Shown: positions 1 to 13,299, numbered from the stretch's first letter. The stretch is 64,000 nt of DNA from an uncultured Roseburia sp. (GCA_910584215.1 CAJTYI010000002.1:1-64000); one strand, 5' to 3'. Made by a program: numbers and translations. Notes: generated by a model from the sequence alone, not told the origin.

Positions 1-144
1 CGACACATCGCCTCCATACTGGTACAGATGAAAACTCCTGGCAGAGTTCGCACGCAGCGATTCTGTCGGCAGCTGCACCATAACAATGACAAGGCATAAG
101 GTCACCACTACTGCTAAAATCTTTTTCCATACTTCTTTGCACAT
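1..144 (-). CDS. Secreted or membrane protein, N-terminus only (partial)
   Basis: Only the first 48 codons lie in the window. The ATG at 144 follows an AAGGAGAGG ribosome site. The start MCKEVWKKILAVVV has two early lysines and then a hydrophobic stretch of about 17 residues, which is a signal peptide or membrane anchor. The rest of the protein runs off the left edge, so no function can be given. The 225 bases between it and the galactanase gene hold the galactanase terminator and an AT-rich stretch that may contain this gene's promoter. Confidence 0.6.
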   Translation of the reverse strand, partial: MCKEVWKKILAVVVTLCLVIVMVQLPTESLRANSARSFHLYQYGGDVS

Positions 145-289
145 ATGCACCTCTCCTTAGAGTTCATTCAGGCCGTCCTATCTTTTCGTAGATATCACCT
201 TATCACTTTTATCGGCATATTTAAGCCAGATATTAACGCTGATATTAAAAAAAATGGATTCTTATAGTCTCAACAATATGTGGACAAAA

Positions 290-321
290 GTTCCCCCACA
301 CTCCTTTGAGTATGGGGGAAC
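290..321 (-). terminator. Intrinsic terminator of the galactanase gene
   Basis: Arms GTTCCCCCA and TGGGGGAAC close a 14-base loop. On the minus strand the stem is followed by TTTT. It lies about 50 bases after the GH53 stop codon. Confidence 0.8.
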
Positions 322-369
322 AAATCACTGATAAAGTTTCCTTTTATCTGTTACTTTTCCTGATGGCGG

Positions 370-4425
<4,056 letters not shown>

Positions 4426-4564
4426 TCGAGGAAAACGGAGGGAGCACTGTCGTCACCATGGCCGATGCAGTCGACAAAACAGCCCTTTCTTACTGTTTCT
4501 TAATTCCATAACCTGACCCAGATCAAGATTACAACTGCGGTGGCAATGAGAAACTCTGAAAGGA

Positions 4565-4855
4565 TTACGGAAGGATTCCCAACCTCAAAATAAAAATGTC
4601 CGACATCTGCTGTCGTTTTTCCAAGATCTCCGTTTTCACTGACAGTTCGTCTATCTCCGATGATTTCAACAGGTAATCGGTTGTGACGTCAAAGATCGCG
4701 CTGAGCGCTACGATTTTGTCCAGTTCCGGGGTCGCCTGGGCACTCTCCCATTTTGAAATCGATTGTCTGGAAACATCGAGCTGCTCGGCAAGCTGCTCTT
4801 GTGTCAGGTTGTTGGCTTTCCGCAAGGTTAATAGTTTCTCTGAAAAATTCATCAT
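4565..4855 (-). CDS. XRE-family regulator, C-terminus probably frame-disrupted
   Basis: Residues 3-65 form a lambda-repressor-like helix-turn-helix ([20 protein letters not shown]) of the common clostridial type. A strong GAGGAGG precedes the ATG. The family often continues after the DNA-binding domain into a membrane segment. Here the frame stops at ILRLGILP, while another frame of the same strand continues [13 protein letters not shown] and a hydrophobic stretch (FLIATAVVILIWV) to a stop at 4500. That suggests a frameshift or small deletion that removed the membrane tail. The DNA-binding part is complete and may still work. Confidence 0.65.
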   Translation of the reverse strand: MMNFSEKLLTLRKANNLTQEQLAEQLDVSRQSISKWESAQATPELDKIVALSAIFDVTTDYLLKSSEIDELSVKTEILEKRQQMSDIFILRLGILP

Positions 4856-4989
4856 TTTTCCTCCTCGTTTCTTGATACTCAGACAATAGCCAAAAAGTCA
4901 TATTCTTTCTATATCGTCCACTGTAAATTTGCGCAACTGGCGGTAGAACGATCATACGAAAATTGGGCATCACAACTTGGATGATATTC

Positions 4990-5958
4990 CTACCGCCTTA
5001 GCCTGCCGCAGCTGATTAAGTTCTCCACCTCTCTTCTCTCCGGCATGGAGCGAAGCGCTCCCTTACGCGTCGTAACAATAGAAGCCGCCGCATTCGCAAA
5101 TTGCAGCATCGTCTCCAAATCCGGCTCTGTCAGATTATCAAGGCCGTGTTCCAGTACAAAATGCAATATCCCCGCGCAAAAGGTATCGCCTGCACCTGTC
5201 GTGTCTACTGTCCTTTCATTTAAAAACGGTTCCCTGCAGACTTTCCTGCCCAGATAGTAAGCAAGGCTTCCCTGGCTTCCCAAGGTGACATTGATCAGCG
5301 CTGCCCGTGACCGCGCCCTGATTGCCCGCACACCCTCGTCATAGTTTTCCAATCCCGTCAGCCATCTTATTTCATTGTCTGCTATCTTTAATATATCACA
5401 TGCGCCAATTCCATACCAGACTGCCTCTTTGGCCCGTTCTTCGTTTTCCCATAGCGGCTCCCTGTAATTGGGATCAAAGGAAATCAATTTCCCGGCATCT
5501 TTCGCAAAAGAGACCGCCGCTTTCGTCGCCGATTCAGCCGGTTCATTGGTAAGCGAAAGAGAGCCAAAATGAAATATTTTACAATCCTCTATGAGATTTT
5601 TACTTACTTCATGCTCTCTGAGCATTATGTCTGCCCCCGGGTTTCTGTAAAAGGAAAAATCCCGGTCGCCGTCTGCCAGCGAATGAACAAAGGCCAGCGT
5701 CGTATTCACTTTCCCGTCATAGACCAATCCTTCCGCGGATATTCCGCTCTCTTGAATGGTTTTCCCTAACATCTTTCCAAAAGAATCGTCACCCACTTTT
5801 CCAATAAAAGCGGTTCGATCCCCAAGCCTTGCCAGCATCGCGAGTACAATACAGGGCGCGCCGCCCGGATTGGCCTCAAATACCGGATTTCCATTTGGTT
5901 TGCTGTCATTTTGAATAAAGTCAATCAGCAGTTCTCCCAATGCAACTACATCATACAT
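4990..5958 (-). CDS. PfkB-family sugar kinase, fructokinase-like
   Basis: It should phosphorylate a sugar, probably fructose, with ATP in the cytoplasm. The 322-residue length is normal for the family. The N-terminus (VVALGELLIDF), the GGAPCIVLAMLARLG signature and the C-terminal DTTGAGDTFCAGIL, which holds the catalytic Asp, are all visible. The start at 5958 has AGGAG about ten bases upstream; a longer reading runs back into the transporter gene. One base separates it from the transporter stop, so the two are co-translated. With the polyol dehydrogenase upstream, a polyol-to-fructose-to-fructose-6-phosphate route is a reasonable inference. Confidence 0.85.
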   Translation of the reverse strand: MYDVVALGELLIDFIQNDSKPNGNPVFEANPGGAPCIVLAMLARLGDRTAFIGKVGDDSFGKMLGKTIQESGISAEGLVYDGKVNTTLAFVHSLADGDRDFSFYRNPGADIMLREHEVSKNLIEDCKIFHFGSLSLTNEPAESATKAAVSFAKDAGKLISFDPNYREPLWENEERAKEAVWYGIGACDILKIADNEIRWLTGLENYDEGVRAIRARSRAALINVTLGSQGSLAYYLGRKVCREPFLNERTVDTTGAGDTFCAGILHFVLEHGLDNLTEPDLETMLQFANAAASIVTTRKGALRSMPERREVENLISCGRLRR

Positions 5959-5959
5959 G

Positions 5960-7327
5960 TTACCCGCGCTCCTTTCGCTCTTGAATTTCCTGCACAATTC
6001 GATTATAAGCTTTCTTGTTCAGACGGTAAAAATATAAGACTGCCGCTGTAATCACCCATAATATGCCCGGAACCGTCGTGAAAGAATGTTTCATCACCGC
6101 CAGCACAGCCGGATTCTGCTGCTGGTTGGCGATATACCCCAGGCTGCCTAAAACGCCTGCCAGCACAGCCGTGCCGATTGCCATACCGATTTTATTGCCC
6201 AGAGAGATAAACGCATACTGAAAGCCGTCATTGCGAAGCCCTGTTTTCCATTCTCCATATTCTACACAATCCGGCACAATCGCATAGATGGCCGTGTTAA
6301 ATCCCGAAAAGAAGAACTGTGCCAGACAGGAAAACAGGTAAAACGGTACCGGGGTCTCTCTGGCCGTAAAAAAGTACATACAAACCATGCTGATACCTGT
6401 CAGCAGTGCAAAGATCGATGCCGAACGCCCCTTATTGTTCGTCAGCCGGAACACAACCGGAAAACAGGCTGCGCCAATAATCGAGGGAAGAATAATAAAC
6501 AGCGAATAGGTGCTGAACAACCCCTGATTTCCTTCGACATAGGTAAAGTAATAAAGCGCATCCGCATTTCTTCCGTAGAGCGTAATCCCAAACAGAAACT
6601 GCCCGGCGACCGCAATCATATACGGCCTGTTCTTTGCCACAGATGTCAACTGCACCTTCAGAGAAGTTTTTTCCTTTTCAGGCACCTCCACGACTTCCTT
6701 CGTTTTTGCAAAACAGAAAATGTGACAGGCTGCAAAAATACATCCATAAACACACGCCACCAAAAGATATCCCCGCTTATCGTTTCCATTGCCAAGCGCC
6801 GCAATCAAGGGAACCGTTATAATGTTGATAGTGCCGATTGCTACCATCGCACTGACCGAACGGAACGTGTTAATTTTCGCCCTCTCTTCTATATTTTGTG
6901 TCATCGCGCCGCACAGCGTCCCATATGGGATGTTCACACAGGTATAGCCCAACACCAAGATGCAGTATGTCACTGCCATATAAACAATTTTTGCCGTAGA
7001 CGGCCAATGCGGATGCGCCCAGAACGACAGCATCAGCACAACAGCGGTAAGCGGCGCGGCAACCAGAAGCCAGGGGCGGTATCTTCCCCATCTTGTATGC
7101 GTTTTATCACTCAGTCCTCCGATGACCGGATCATTAATGGCATCCCAGAACCTTGAAAACAACATCAGCCCGGCAACTGCCCCCATCCCGATTCCAAAAA
7201 CGTCCGTATAAAAAATCATCAGGAAATTGCCTACAAACATCCAACTGAAATTGCACCCCACATCTCCCATACCATAAGCAATCTTACTAATCAGCGGCAC
7301 TTTTACATCTTTATTTTTTTGTTCCAT
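5960..7327 (-). CDS. GPH-family sugar:cation symporter
   Basis: The protein has about 455 residues and twelve hydrophobic segments. The early KIAYGMGDVGCNFSWM and the FWDAINDPVIGGLSDKT loop are hallmarks of the glycoside-pentoside-hexuronide branch of the major facilitator superfamily, which brings sugars in with Na+ or H+. The first ATG (7333) abuts the AAGGAGG site, so the second ATG at 7327, six bases away, is preferred. It sits between a zinc dehydrogenase and a sugar kinase, so its substrate is probably a polyol or a plant-derived sugar, but the sequence does not settle which. Confidence 0.85.
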   Translation of the reverse strand: MEQKNKDVKVPLISKIAYGMGDVGCNFSWMFVGNFLMIFYTDVFGIGMGAVAGLMLFSRFWDAINDPVIGGLSDKTHTRWGRYRPWLLVAAPLTAVVLMLSFWAHPHWPSTAKIVYMAVTYCILVLGYTCVNIPYGTLCGAMTQNIEERAKINTFRSVSAMVAIGTINIITVPLIAALGNGNDKRGYLLVACVYGCIFAACHIFCFAKTKEVVEVPEKEKTSLKVQLTSVAKNRPYMIAVAGQFLFGITLYGRNADALYYFTYVEGNQGLFSTYSLFIILPSIIGAACFPVVFRLTNNKGRSASIFALLTGISMVCMYFFTARETPVPFYLFSCLAQFFFSGFNTAIYAIVPDCVEYGEWKTGLRNDGFQYAFISLGNKIGMAIGTAVLAGVLGSLGYIANQQQNPAVLAVMKHSFTTVPGILWVITAAVLYFYRLNKKAYNRIVQEIQERKERG

Positions 7328-7384
7328 TGCCATCCTCCTTGTAAAAATTGGCTAATTTCCACTTTCTCTATATTTTTCGTCCGC

Positions 7385-8434
7385 TTATTCTGCGATACGG
7401 ATAACGGCTTTCACAATATCCGCTTTATTATTTACGCTGTAGTCCATAGCTTTCTGCGCCTCGTCCAGTTCAAAAATATCCGTCACGATACCTTTGAGGT
7501 TTACTTTTCCCGCCGCAACAGCTTCAATCGCCATTGGATAAATATGACGGTAGCGGAATACGGTCTTAAAAGTCAGCTCCTTATCGAGCGCCAGGCTCAT
7601 AGGCAATGTCATTTCCCCGCTCTTGCTGTACCCAACCAAAACGATCGTTGCCCCTTTCTTGGCCATATGAATGGTCTGGACTGTTGTCACCTGTGTGCCT
7701 GCCGTTTCCACGGCGAGATCACATCCCTTTCCGTCAGTGAGCTTCCTAACCTCCTCCACTGCATCGGTCAGACCCCCATTGATTACCGCGTCCGCTCCAA
7801 GCTCCAATGCTTTCTGGAGCCGTTTTTCCATGATATCCACTACATATACCTTCGATACCCCCATTGCTTTTAATGCCATCATCGTCACAAGGCCAATGCA
7901 TCCTGCTCCCATGACTACCGCCGTCTGGCCTGCCCTTGCTCCTCCCTGCATTGCCGCGTGAAAGCCTACCGCCAAAGGCTCGATCAGCGCGCCTTCCATC
8001 GTACTTACGTTATCCGGGAGTTTAAAACACAGATCTGCCTGATGCGCCACATACTCTTGAAATACGCCGTCCACCGGGGGCGTTGCAAAAAATACGACAT
8101 CCGGGCATAAGTTGTAATTTCCCGTTTTGCAAAACTCACAGTGGCCGCAGGTTTTACCCGGTTCTAACGCAACTCTGTCACCTGCTTTTAAATGACTGAC
8201 GTTTTTCCCCACTTCCACGACCGTACCGCCCGGTTCATGCCCCAGAACAAACGGCGGCTTTACTACATAATCTCCGATTGCCCCCGTTTCATAATAATGC
8301 ATGTCGCTGCCACAGATACCGACATACTCTAATTTTACAAGCACTTCGTCGTCTTTCGGCGCCGGAATCTCCCTCTCTTCAAACCCCATCTTACCTACTC
8401 CGAGCATCACAGCAGTTTTCATTGTTCCCCTCAT
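7385..8434 (-). CDS. Zinc-dependent polyol dehydrogenase (sorbitol/xylitol dehydrogenase type)
   Basis: A medium-chain dehydrogenase that oxidises a polyol to a ketose with NAD+. The catalytic zinc ligands are in GICGSDMHYYETG and GHEPGGTV, the structural zinc cysteines in CGHCEFCKTGNYNLC, and the Rossmann motif is GAGCIGLV. The Asp ending the second beta strand (VYVVDIM) points to NAD rather than NADP. The start at 8434 follows GAGGAGG by eight bases; reading back to 8527 would add an improbable 31 residues that cover the promoter. The gene is first in a likely operon with the transporter and kinase. Confidence 0.85.
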   Translation of the reverse strand: MRGTMKTAVMLGVGKMGFEEREIPAPKDDEVLVKLEYVGICGSDMHYYETGAIGDYVVKPPFVLGHEPGGTVVEVGKNVSHLKAGDRVALEPGKTCGHCEFCKTGNYNLCPDVVFFATPPVDGVFQEYVAHQADLCFKLPDNVSTMEGALIEPLAVGFHAAMQGGARAGQTAVVMGAGCIGLVTMMALKAMGVSKVYVVDIMEKRLQKALELGADAVINGGLTDAVEEVRKLTDGKGCDLAVETAGTQVTTVQTIHMAKKGATIVLVGYSKSGEMTLPMSLALDKELTFKTVFRYRHIYPMAIEAVAAGKVNLKGIVTDIFELDEAQKAMDYSVNNKADIVKAVIRIAE

Positions 8435-8498
8435 ATGAAGTTCCTCCTCTTTCTTTAATTTATAATATACTTTATTAAATAGTTTTATTATGTATATA

Positions 8499-8527
8499 AT
8501 TTTATGGGCACAAGTGTTGTTTGTCAA
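8499..8527 (-). promoter_or_regulatory. Sigma-A promoter of the polyol operon
   Basis: On the minus strand TTGACA (8522-8527) and TAAAAT (8499-8504) are 17 bases apart. A loose palindrome, ACTTTATTAAATAGT at about 8470-8484, lies just downstream and could be a repressor site for the divergently acting neighbour ROK protein. Confidence 0.75.
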
Positions 8528-8648
8528 TACTTTATCCGCAATCCGTTCACTTTCGTCACTTCATCCAAATTACCACGGTCATTTTCAGTCAAAATGCAAA
8601 AAAAGAGATTCCATCTCTGAAATCTCTCAACATAACATTCTTTAAGCC

Positions 8649-9767
8649 TTAGACTTGCTCCATAAACAGCTCTATGACTTTCAGGGAAGCGCCCAGCGCC
8701 GCCGCTCCTGTCCTATGCACGCAGGCTCGAATAAAAGAACCGTCTTCTGCGAACGTATTTCTTGCCGCCACTTTATCCCGGATATCACGAATAAATTCGC
8801 CCATACAGCTTCCCACATATCCTCCCAGAACCACATCACAGTCCAAAATCATATGTATATTGTTTACTGCTATGGCCAAGTCAGACGTATATTGTTCCCA
8901 AAGTCCAATCGCTTCCTGCTCCCCCTGCCCAAGCCGCTCAAAAAAATCTTCCACCCGCCCTTCTGTCAGGCATTTTGCCGAGCAATACGCATCCAGGCAT
9001 CCATATTTCCCACAGTAGCAGGCTTTCCCATTCGGCACAATCGTCATATGTCCTGCTTCCCCACAGCGAAAATTCCTCCCCTGTTCCAGTCCGCCGTTAC
9101 TGTAAACCGCCCCCCCTACCGTATTGCTCAGGGACAGATAAAAAAAGCGGTCCATATGTTCTGAGTCGATTGCTTCAGCGAATGCCCCCGCATTTGCATC
9201 ATTTAGGAAATGGCACGGATATGGAAAAAAACGGCTGACTTCGGAAAACGGCAAGGCTTTCACTCCCAGAACATGGGAATCTGCCACCAATTGTCGCTCC
9301 AAATCCATGATTCCAGGAAATGATATTCCAATTCCGAGTATGTTTTCTCTGCCGCATCCGCAATCCGCAAGAAATCCTTCAAGCTTTTGACTGACTTCTA
9401 TATAATATGCTTCTCCCGCGGCATATGGCAGAAATATCCGTTCGTATTTTAAAATCCTGCCTGAAAGTTCCGTAAGAACCATGCTGATATGGTTTTTTGT
9501 GATATCCAGACCTGCCGCTTTCCCGGCGTCCGCGGATAAAGCCAGCGCTTTCGCTCTTCTTCCTCCGGTAGACTCCATCTCTCCCCTTTCTTCCACAAGC
9601 CCCCGCTCGATCAATTCTTTGGTAATCTGCGTCGCCGTCGGAAGACTTAATTTCAGTCCATAGGATATGTCAGGATTGGATACCATACCATTTCTGCATA
9701 TGTAACGAAATACATCATTTCTGTTTTTCTTTTTTACTTCCATATTCGTGATTTTCTTTTTATCCAT
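8649..9767 (-). CDS. ROK-family transcriptional repressor (XylR/NagC type)
   Basis: The 372-residue protein has an N-terminal winged helix (about 15-75, LSLPTATQITKELIERGLV) and a ROK sugar-sensing domain. The ROK zinc site reads CYCGKYGCLDAYC, close to the family consensus; the Gly-rich phosphate motif is also present. ROK repressors bind promoter operators and release them when a sugar binds. Placed just upstream of the dehydrogenase-transporter-kinase genes on the same strand, it most likely controls them and perhaps itself. The start is preceded by GGGGA. Confidence 0.85.
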   Translation of the reverse strand: MDKKKITNMEVKKKNRNDVFRYICRNGMVSNPDISYGLKLSLPTATQITKELIERGLVEERGEMESTGGRRAKALALSADAGKAAGLDITKNHISMVLTELSGRILKYERIFLPYAAGEAYYIEVSQKLEGFLADCGCGRENILGIGISFPGIMDLERQLVADSHVLGVKALPFSEVSRFFPYPCHFLNDANAGAFAEAIDSEHMDRFFYLSLSNTVGGAVYSNGGLEQGRNFRCGEAGHMTIVPNGKACYCGKYGCLDAYCSAKCLTEGRVEDFFERLGQGEQEAIGLWEQYTSDLAIAVNNIHMILDCDVVLGGYVGSCMGEFIRDIRDKVAARNTFAEDGSFIRACVHRTGAAALGASLKVIELFMEQV

Positions 9768-9775
9768 TTTATCCC

Positions 9776-9808
9776 CTATACTTTCTAAAAGTGTTTTTCT
9801 AAGTATAG
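9776..9808 (-). promoter_or_regulatory. Inverted repeat before the ROK gene, candidate self-operator
   Basis: CTATACTT and AAGTATAG are perfect inverted arms 17 bases apart, ending nine bases before the ROK start codon. The upstream arm contains TATACT, a possible -10 box, so a bound repressor would block the gene. No clear -35 box was found. Confidence 0.45.
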
Positions 9809-9897
9809 AATATCATAACAAGTACCGTTTTTCTACGATTTTCTGATTTTTATATCATAACCTCCTCCCGCTTTTCACTCAGTCAGTTTTCCACAAT

Positions 9898-9973
9898 CGA
9901 GTAGGGGAGATTTCTTCCCTACTCGCTGCGCGGGGTGCGTGCTGCAACAGCAGCTATTTTCACTTCGCACCCC
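9898..9973. other. Three consecutive hairpins in the lysS-ROK gap
   Basis: CGAGTAGGG/CCCTACTCG (9898-9925), then an outer GGGGTGCG/CGCACCCC stem (9932-9973) enclosing GCTGC-AACA-GCAGC (9941-9954). None is followed by a clear T run. Together with the terminator at 9981 they fill most of the 375-base gap, which otherwise holds no convincing gene. Confidence 0.5.
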
Positions 9974-9980
9974 TGTGCAT

Positions 9981-10026
9981 AAAAAAGCGGATATGAAATC
10001 CGATAAAGACCTCATATCCGCTTTTC
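9981..10026 (-). terminator. Terminator after lysS
   Basis: Arms GCGGATATGA and TCATATCCGC close a 15-base loop. On the minus strand the stem is followed by six T. A-rich and T-rich flanks on both sides mean it may work in both directions. Confidence 0.8.
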
Positions 10027-10142
10027 TTTTAATATTATTTAACGTGCCGTTTTCGTCACAAAGGTTGTAAAAGATGGCATCATCGTTTTTTAAAGACAAT
10101 TCTGTTTTCGTTATCCGCAGAAACACCGGATGATCGGGTTGG

Positions 10143-11645
10143 TTATTTCTCTAACGTCTTCATCGTGGGAAACAACAGCACATCCCGAATCGCCGGACTG
10201 TCCGTCATCATCATTACCATGCGGTCAATCCCGAATCCAATGCCTCCTGTCGGCGGCATACCGATGTTAAGCGCATTTAAAAAATCTTCGTCGAGATGGT
10301 TCGCCTCTTCGTCTCCGGCGGCCAGCAGCGCTTCCTGCGCCTCAAAACGTTTCCTCTGGTCAATCGGGTCATTTAGCTCGGAGTAGGCGTTTGCCATCTC
10401 CCATCCGTTCATAAAAAACTCAAACCGCTCCACATAGTCGGGGTTGTCCGGCTTTTTCTTGGTAAGCGGAGATATCTCAATCGGATGGTCCATCACAAAC
10501 GTAGGCTGAATCAGGTGTTCTTCGACATACTCCTCGAAAAACAGATTCAGAATATCGCCTTTCTCATGGCGCGCCTCATATTGAATATGGTGCTCGTCCG
10601 CCACCTTTTTGGCCTCCTCCGTCGTGCGGATTTCATGAAAGTCAACGTTGGCATATTTTTTAACGGCATCCACCATAGTGATGCGCGCAAACGGCTTGGA
10701 TAAATCCATCGTATGCTCACCGTATGTCAAAATCTCAGAACCGGTCACCTCTTTTGCCACATGGCGGTATAAATTTTCGGTCAAATCCATCATCCCGTGG
10801 TAATCCGTATACGCCTGGTAAAGTTCCATCAGTGTAAACTCTGGATTGTGCCGGGTGTCAAGCCCCTCGTTGCGGAACACGCGCCCGATTTCGTACACAC
10901 GCTCTAAACCGCCCACAATCAATCTCTTGAGATAAAGTTCTAGCGAGATGCGCAGACGCAAATCTTCATCCAGCGCATTAAAATGTGTCTCGAACGGCCT
11001 TGCCGCAGCCCCGCCGGCATTTTGCACCAGCATCGGCGTCTCCACCTCCATAAACCCCTGGGTGTCCAAAAACTTGCGGATTGTGCTAATCACTTTGGAA
11101 CGCTTGATAAAAGTATCTTTTACTTCCTCGTTCATAATCAAATCCACATACCGCTGACGGTATCTGGTGTCCGTGTCTGTCAGGCCATGAAATTTCTCCG
11201 GCAGAATCTGCAGACTCTTAGACAACAGCGTCACCTCGGTGGCGTGAATCGAAATCTCGCCGGTCTTTGTCTTAAAAACGGTGCCTCGAATGCCAAGGAT
11301 ATCGCCCACGTCATATTTCTTGAACTCTTTATAGGACTCCTCGCCGATATTATCGCGCGCCACATACGCCTGTATACGCCCCGCAATATCCTGAATATTG
11401 CAGAAAGATGCCTTGCCCATGACACGCTTAAACATCATGCGCCCGGCAAGCGCCACCTCCTGATTTTCCATCGTCTCAAAATGATCGATAATTTCACTGC
11501 TGTGGTGTGTCACATCATATTTCGTAATGGAAAACGGGTCCTTGCCGCCCTCCTGTAATTCCTGCAACTTCTCATAACGAACTTTTAACAGCTGATTGAT
11601 ATCCTGCTGTTTTGTATTGTTGTCCTGCTGATTATTTTGTCCCAT
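10143..11645 (-). CDS. lysS: Lysyl-tRNA synthetase, class II
   Basis: It charges tRNA-Lys with lysine. The sequence has the N-terminal OB-fold anticodon-binding domain (about 50-170) and the class II core: motif 1 around FMEVETPML, motif 2 RVFRNEGLDTRHNPEFTLMELYQAY, motif 3 GIGFGIDRMVMMMT. The length of about 500 residues is standard. The ATG at 11645 has GGAG six bases upstream; the ATG at 11657 almost touches its ribosome site, so it is less likely. A glutamine- and asparagine-rich N-terminal tail precedes the core. No T-box leader was found upstream. Confidence 0.97.
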   Translation of the reverse strand: MGQNNQQDNNTKQQDINQLLKVRYEKLQELQEGGKDPFSITKYDVTHHSSEIIDHFETMENQEVALAGRMMFKRVMGKASFCNIQDIAGRIQAYVARDNIGEESYKEFKKYDVGDILGIRGTVFKTKTGEISIHATEVTLLSKSLQILPEKFHGLTDTDTRYRQRYVDLIMNEEVKDTFIKRSKVISTIRKFLDTQGFMEVETPMLVQNAGGAAARPFETHFNALDEDLRLRISLELYLKRLIVGGLERVYEIGRVFRNEGLDTRHNPEFTLMELYQAYTDYHGMMDLTENLYRHVAKEVTGSEILTYGEHTMDLSKPFARITMVDAVKKYANVDFHEIRTTEEAKKVADEHHIQYEARHEKGDILNLFFEEYVEEHLIQPTFVMDHPIEISPLTKKKPDNPDYVERFEFFMNGWEMANAYSELNDPIDQRKRFEAQEALLAAGDEEANHLDEDFLNALNIGMPPTGGIGFGIDRMVMMMTDSPAIRDVLLFPTMKTLEK

Positions 11646-11796
11646 CTTAATCTCCATTCTCCCTTGAGAACATCAAACGCACTGAAACCGCGTTCTCTTC
11701 AGAGTATAGCCCTTCCCTTAAACATCGGTTTCACTGATATAACGTTCTTTATATGAATCTTACTCATCATTTGAACATTCGTTTCACTACTCTATC

Positions 11797-11888
11797 AACT
11801 TCATTACAACTTCGTCCTACCTGTGAACATCGTTCTTAAATAAAAACTTCATTATAACTTCGTCCTACCTGTGAACATCGTTTTTAAA
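11797..11888. repeat. Tandem 44-base repeat upstream of lysS
   Basis: Copies at 11797-11840 and 11845-11888 differ at only two or three bases and have a 48-base period. Weaker related segments (aaacatcggtttcact, gaacattcgtttcact) lie at about 11720-11790. The 338-base greA-lysS gap holds nothing else obvious. A leader or operator role is possible but not shown. Confidence 0.7.
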
Positions 11889-11983
11889 AAATATGGTTCC
11901 TATTTATTTATAAACAAATTTCTGCTGCTTTGTAACATTATGATTTACCAAAATCAAATAAACCAGCTGACGTTTCAGAGTCA

Positions 11984-12463
11984 TTAATTAGAACGATGAA
12001 TGGAAAGCACTTTATATTCGAGCTCACCCGCCTGCGTCTCAACCTTTACGATATCGCCGATACGTTTGCCAAGCAGCGCCTTGCCAACCGGGGATTCATT
12101 GGATATTTTCCCCTTTAAACTGTTGGCCTCCGTGGAACCGACAATTTTATATTCTAACTCTTCATCAAACTCACAGTCTAAAATCTTAACCTGGCAGCCA
12201 ATACTGATCTTATCTAAGTCGACCTCTTCTTCCACCACGACCTCGGCATTTTTCAAGATCTTCTCAATATCTTCAATGCGCGCTTCAATATCACGCTGCT
12301 CGTCCTTTGCTGCGTCATACTCTGCATTCTCTGACAGATCGCCCTGCTCTCTGGCTTCTTTGATTTTTTGGGATATTTCTTTGCGCTTGACAACTTTTAA
12401 TTGTTCTAACTCATCCTCTAATTTCTTTAATCCCTCATAGGTCAGAATATTTTTCTTATTCAT
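11984..12463 (-). CDS. greA: Transcription elongation factor GreA
   Basis: GreA enters the RNA polymerase secondary channel and stimulates cleavage of backtracked RNA. The N-terminal coiled coil (LTYEGLKKLEDELEQLKVVKR) with the acidic tip region (GDLSENAEYDAAKDEQ) and the FKBP-like C-terminal domain (SPVGKALLGKRIGDIV) are typical. The length of 159 residues is normal. Its place before lysS on the same strand is common in Clostridia, though the gap between them is long. Confidence 0.96.
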   Translation of the reverse strand: MNKKNILTYEGLKKLEDELEQLKVVKRKEISQKIKEAREQGDLSENAEYDAAKDEQRDIEARIEDIEKILKNAEVVVEEEVDLDKISIGCQVKILDCEFDEELEYKIVGSTEANSLKGKISNESPVGKALLGKRIGDIVKVETQAGELEYKVLSIHRSN

Positions 12464-12597
12464 GGCTTCACCCTTCTCTAATTATTTTTCTCCAATTTTA
12501 CACTGTAGAAATGTAATGATAAATCCTTCTGTGATGATTCACGCATATATGGTCACGCTGTAGCACCCATTTTATTGTGTCAGTTGGCATTCACTTA

Positions 12598-13191
12598 TCA
12601 TCGGGTATAAAAAGCAAGCTCAAATCTATCCAAATAAGACGTTTTTTTCTCGTTATATACGTTTCCGACAGCCACAGTATTATAACCGATCGGTACTAAA
12701 ATGTCAAGATTTTCCGTGCCTGTACGTCCGTCTTTTCCACATTTTTTGCGGCGCCAACATTTTTTATAAATCGGAATGTAATAGTACCTGGCGCAGATTA
12801 GTTCCTTGTAGCAAGCGCTTCGGCGCTCAAAATCCAACAAGATACGGCGCTTCGCATGTCCACTACCGCCGTGATGATTGGCACGGTATCGGATATTTGC
12901 CATCATCTGTTTTTTATCCATAACATTGACCAACAGGCCGTTTTCCTCATATAATGTTTCTTTAAAGTCCTCAAAATATGCAGGCCGCTCGGTATAAATC
13001 GTGAGAAAGTTTAATTCCGCCACAATTTGTTCGAGCACATCCAAAAGTTCCGTCAATTCAAAATTACCATACTCTTCCAGCTCTTCATCTAAAATCTCAA
13101 GTTCTGCCTGCCCAATCGAAATCCCCAGCGTCTTTAAAATTCCGGTAAATACAGGTGCAAATTCCCGCAGGAAATCATTGTCGTATGCCAT
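12598..13191 (-). CDS. Conserved-looking hypothetical protein, 197 residues
   Basis: I do not recognise the family. The start at 13191 was chosen because GGGAGG lies four bases upstream; a GTG twelve bases earlier overlaps that site. The N-terminal half is acidic and probably helical (AELEILDEELEEYGNFELTE), the middle has a basic patch (HHGGSGHAKRRILLDF), and the C-terminus has aromatic and Cys/Lys-rich stretches. No signal peptide or membrane segment is visible. It lies between greA and dusB in a housekeeping run. Confidence 0.65.
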   Translation of the reverse strand: MAYDNDFLREFAPVFTGILKTLGISIGQAELEILDEELEEYGNFELTELLDVLEQIVAELNFLTIYTERPAYFEDFKETLYEENGLLVNVMDKKQMMANIRYRANHHGGSGHAKRRILLDFERRSACYKELICARYYYIPIYKKCWRRKKCGKDGRTGTENLDILVPIGYNTVAVGNVYNEKKTSYLDRFELAFYTR

Positions 13192-13299
13192 CGTTCCTCC
13201 CACAAACGGATGCTTTACTCATTATATGCCGATATTTTCCGCGTTAGTACCTCCTTATCTCCGGGGCATACGAACGATTATTCATGCCATGAGCAGGTT

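Noticed and set aside
4689..4973. 94-residue frame overlapping the XRE gene
   Set aside because: It reads the same DNA in another frame; the XRE frame has the clear domain and ribosome site.
9875..10126. 83-residue minus-strand frame after lysS
   Set aside because: It spans the lysS terminator and three hairpins, and has a low-complexity, Cys/Ser-rich end.
11658..11983. T-box riboswitch before lysS
   Set aside because: The conserved T-box sequence AGGGTGGnACCGCG was not found on the minus strand.
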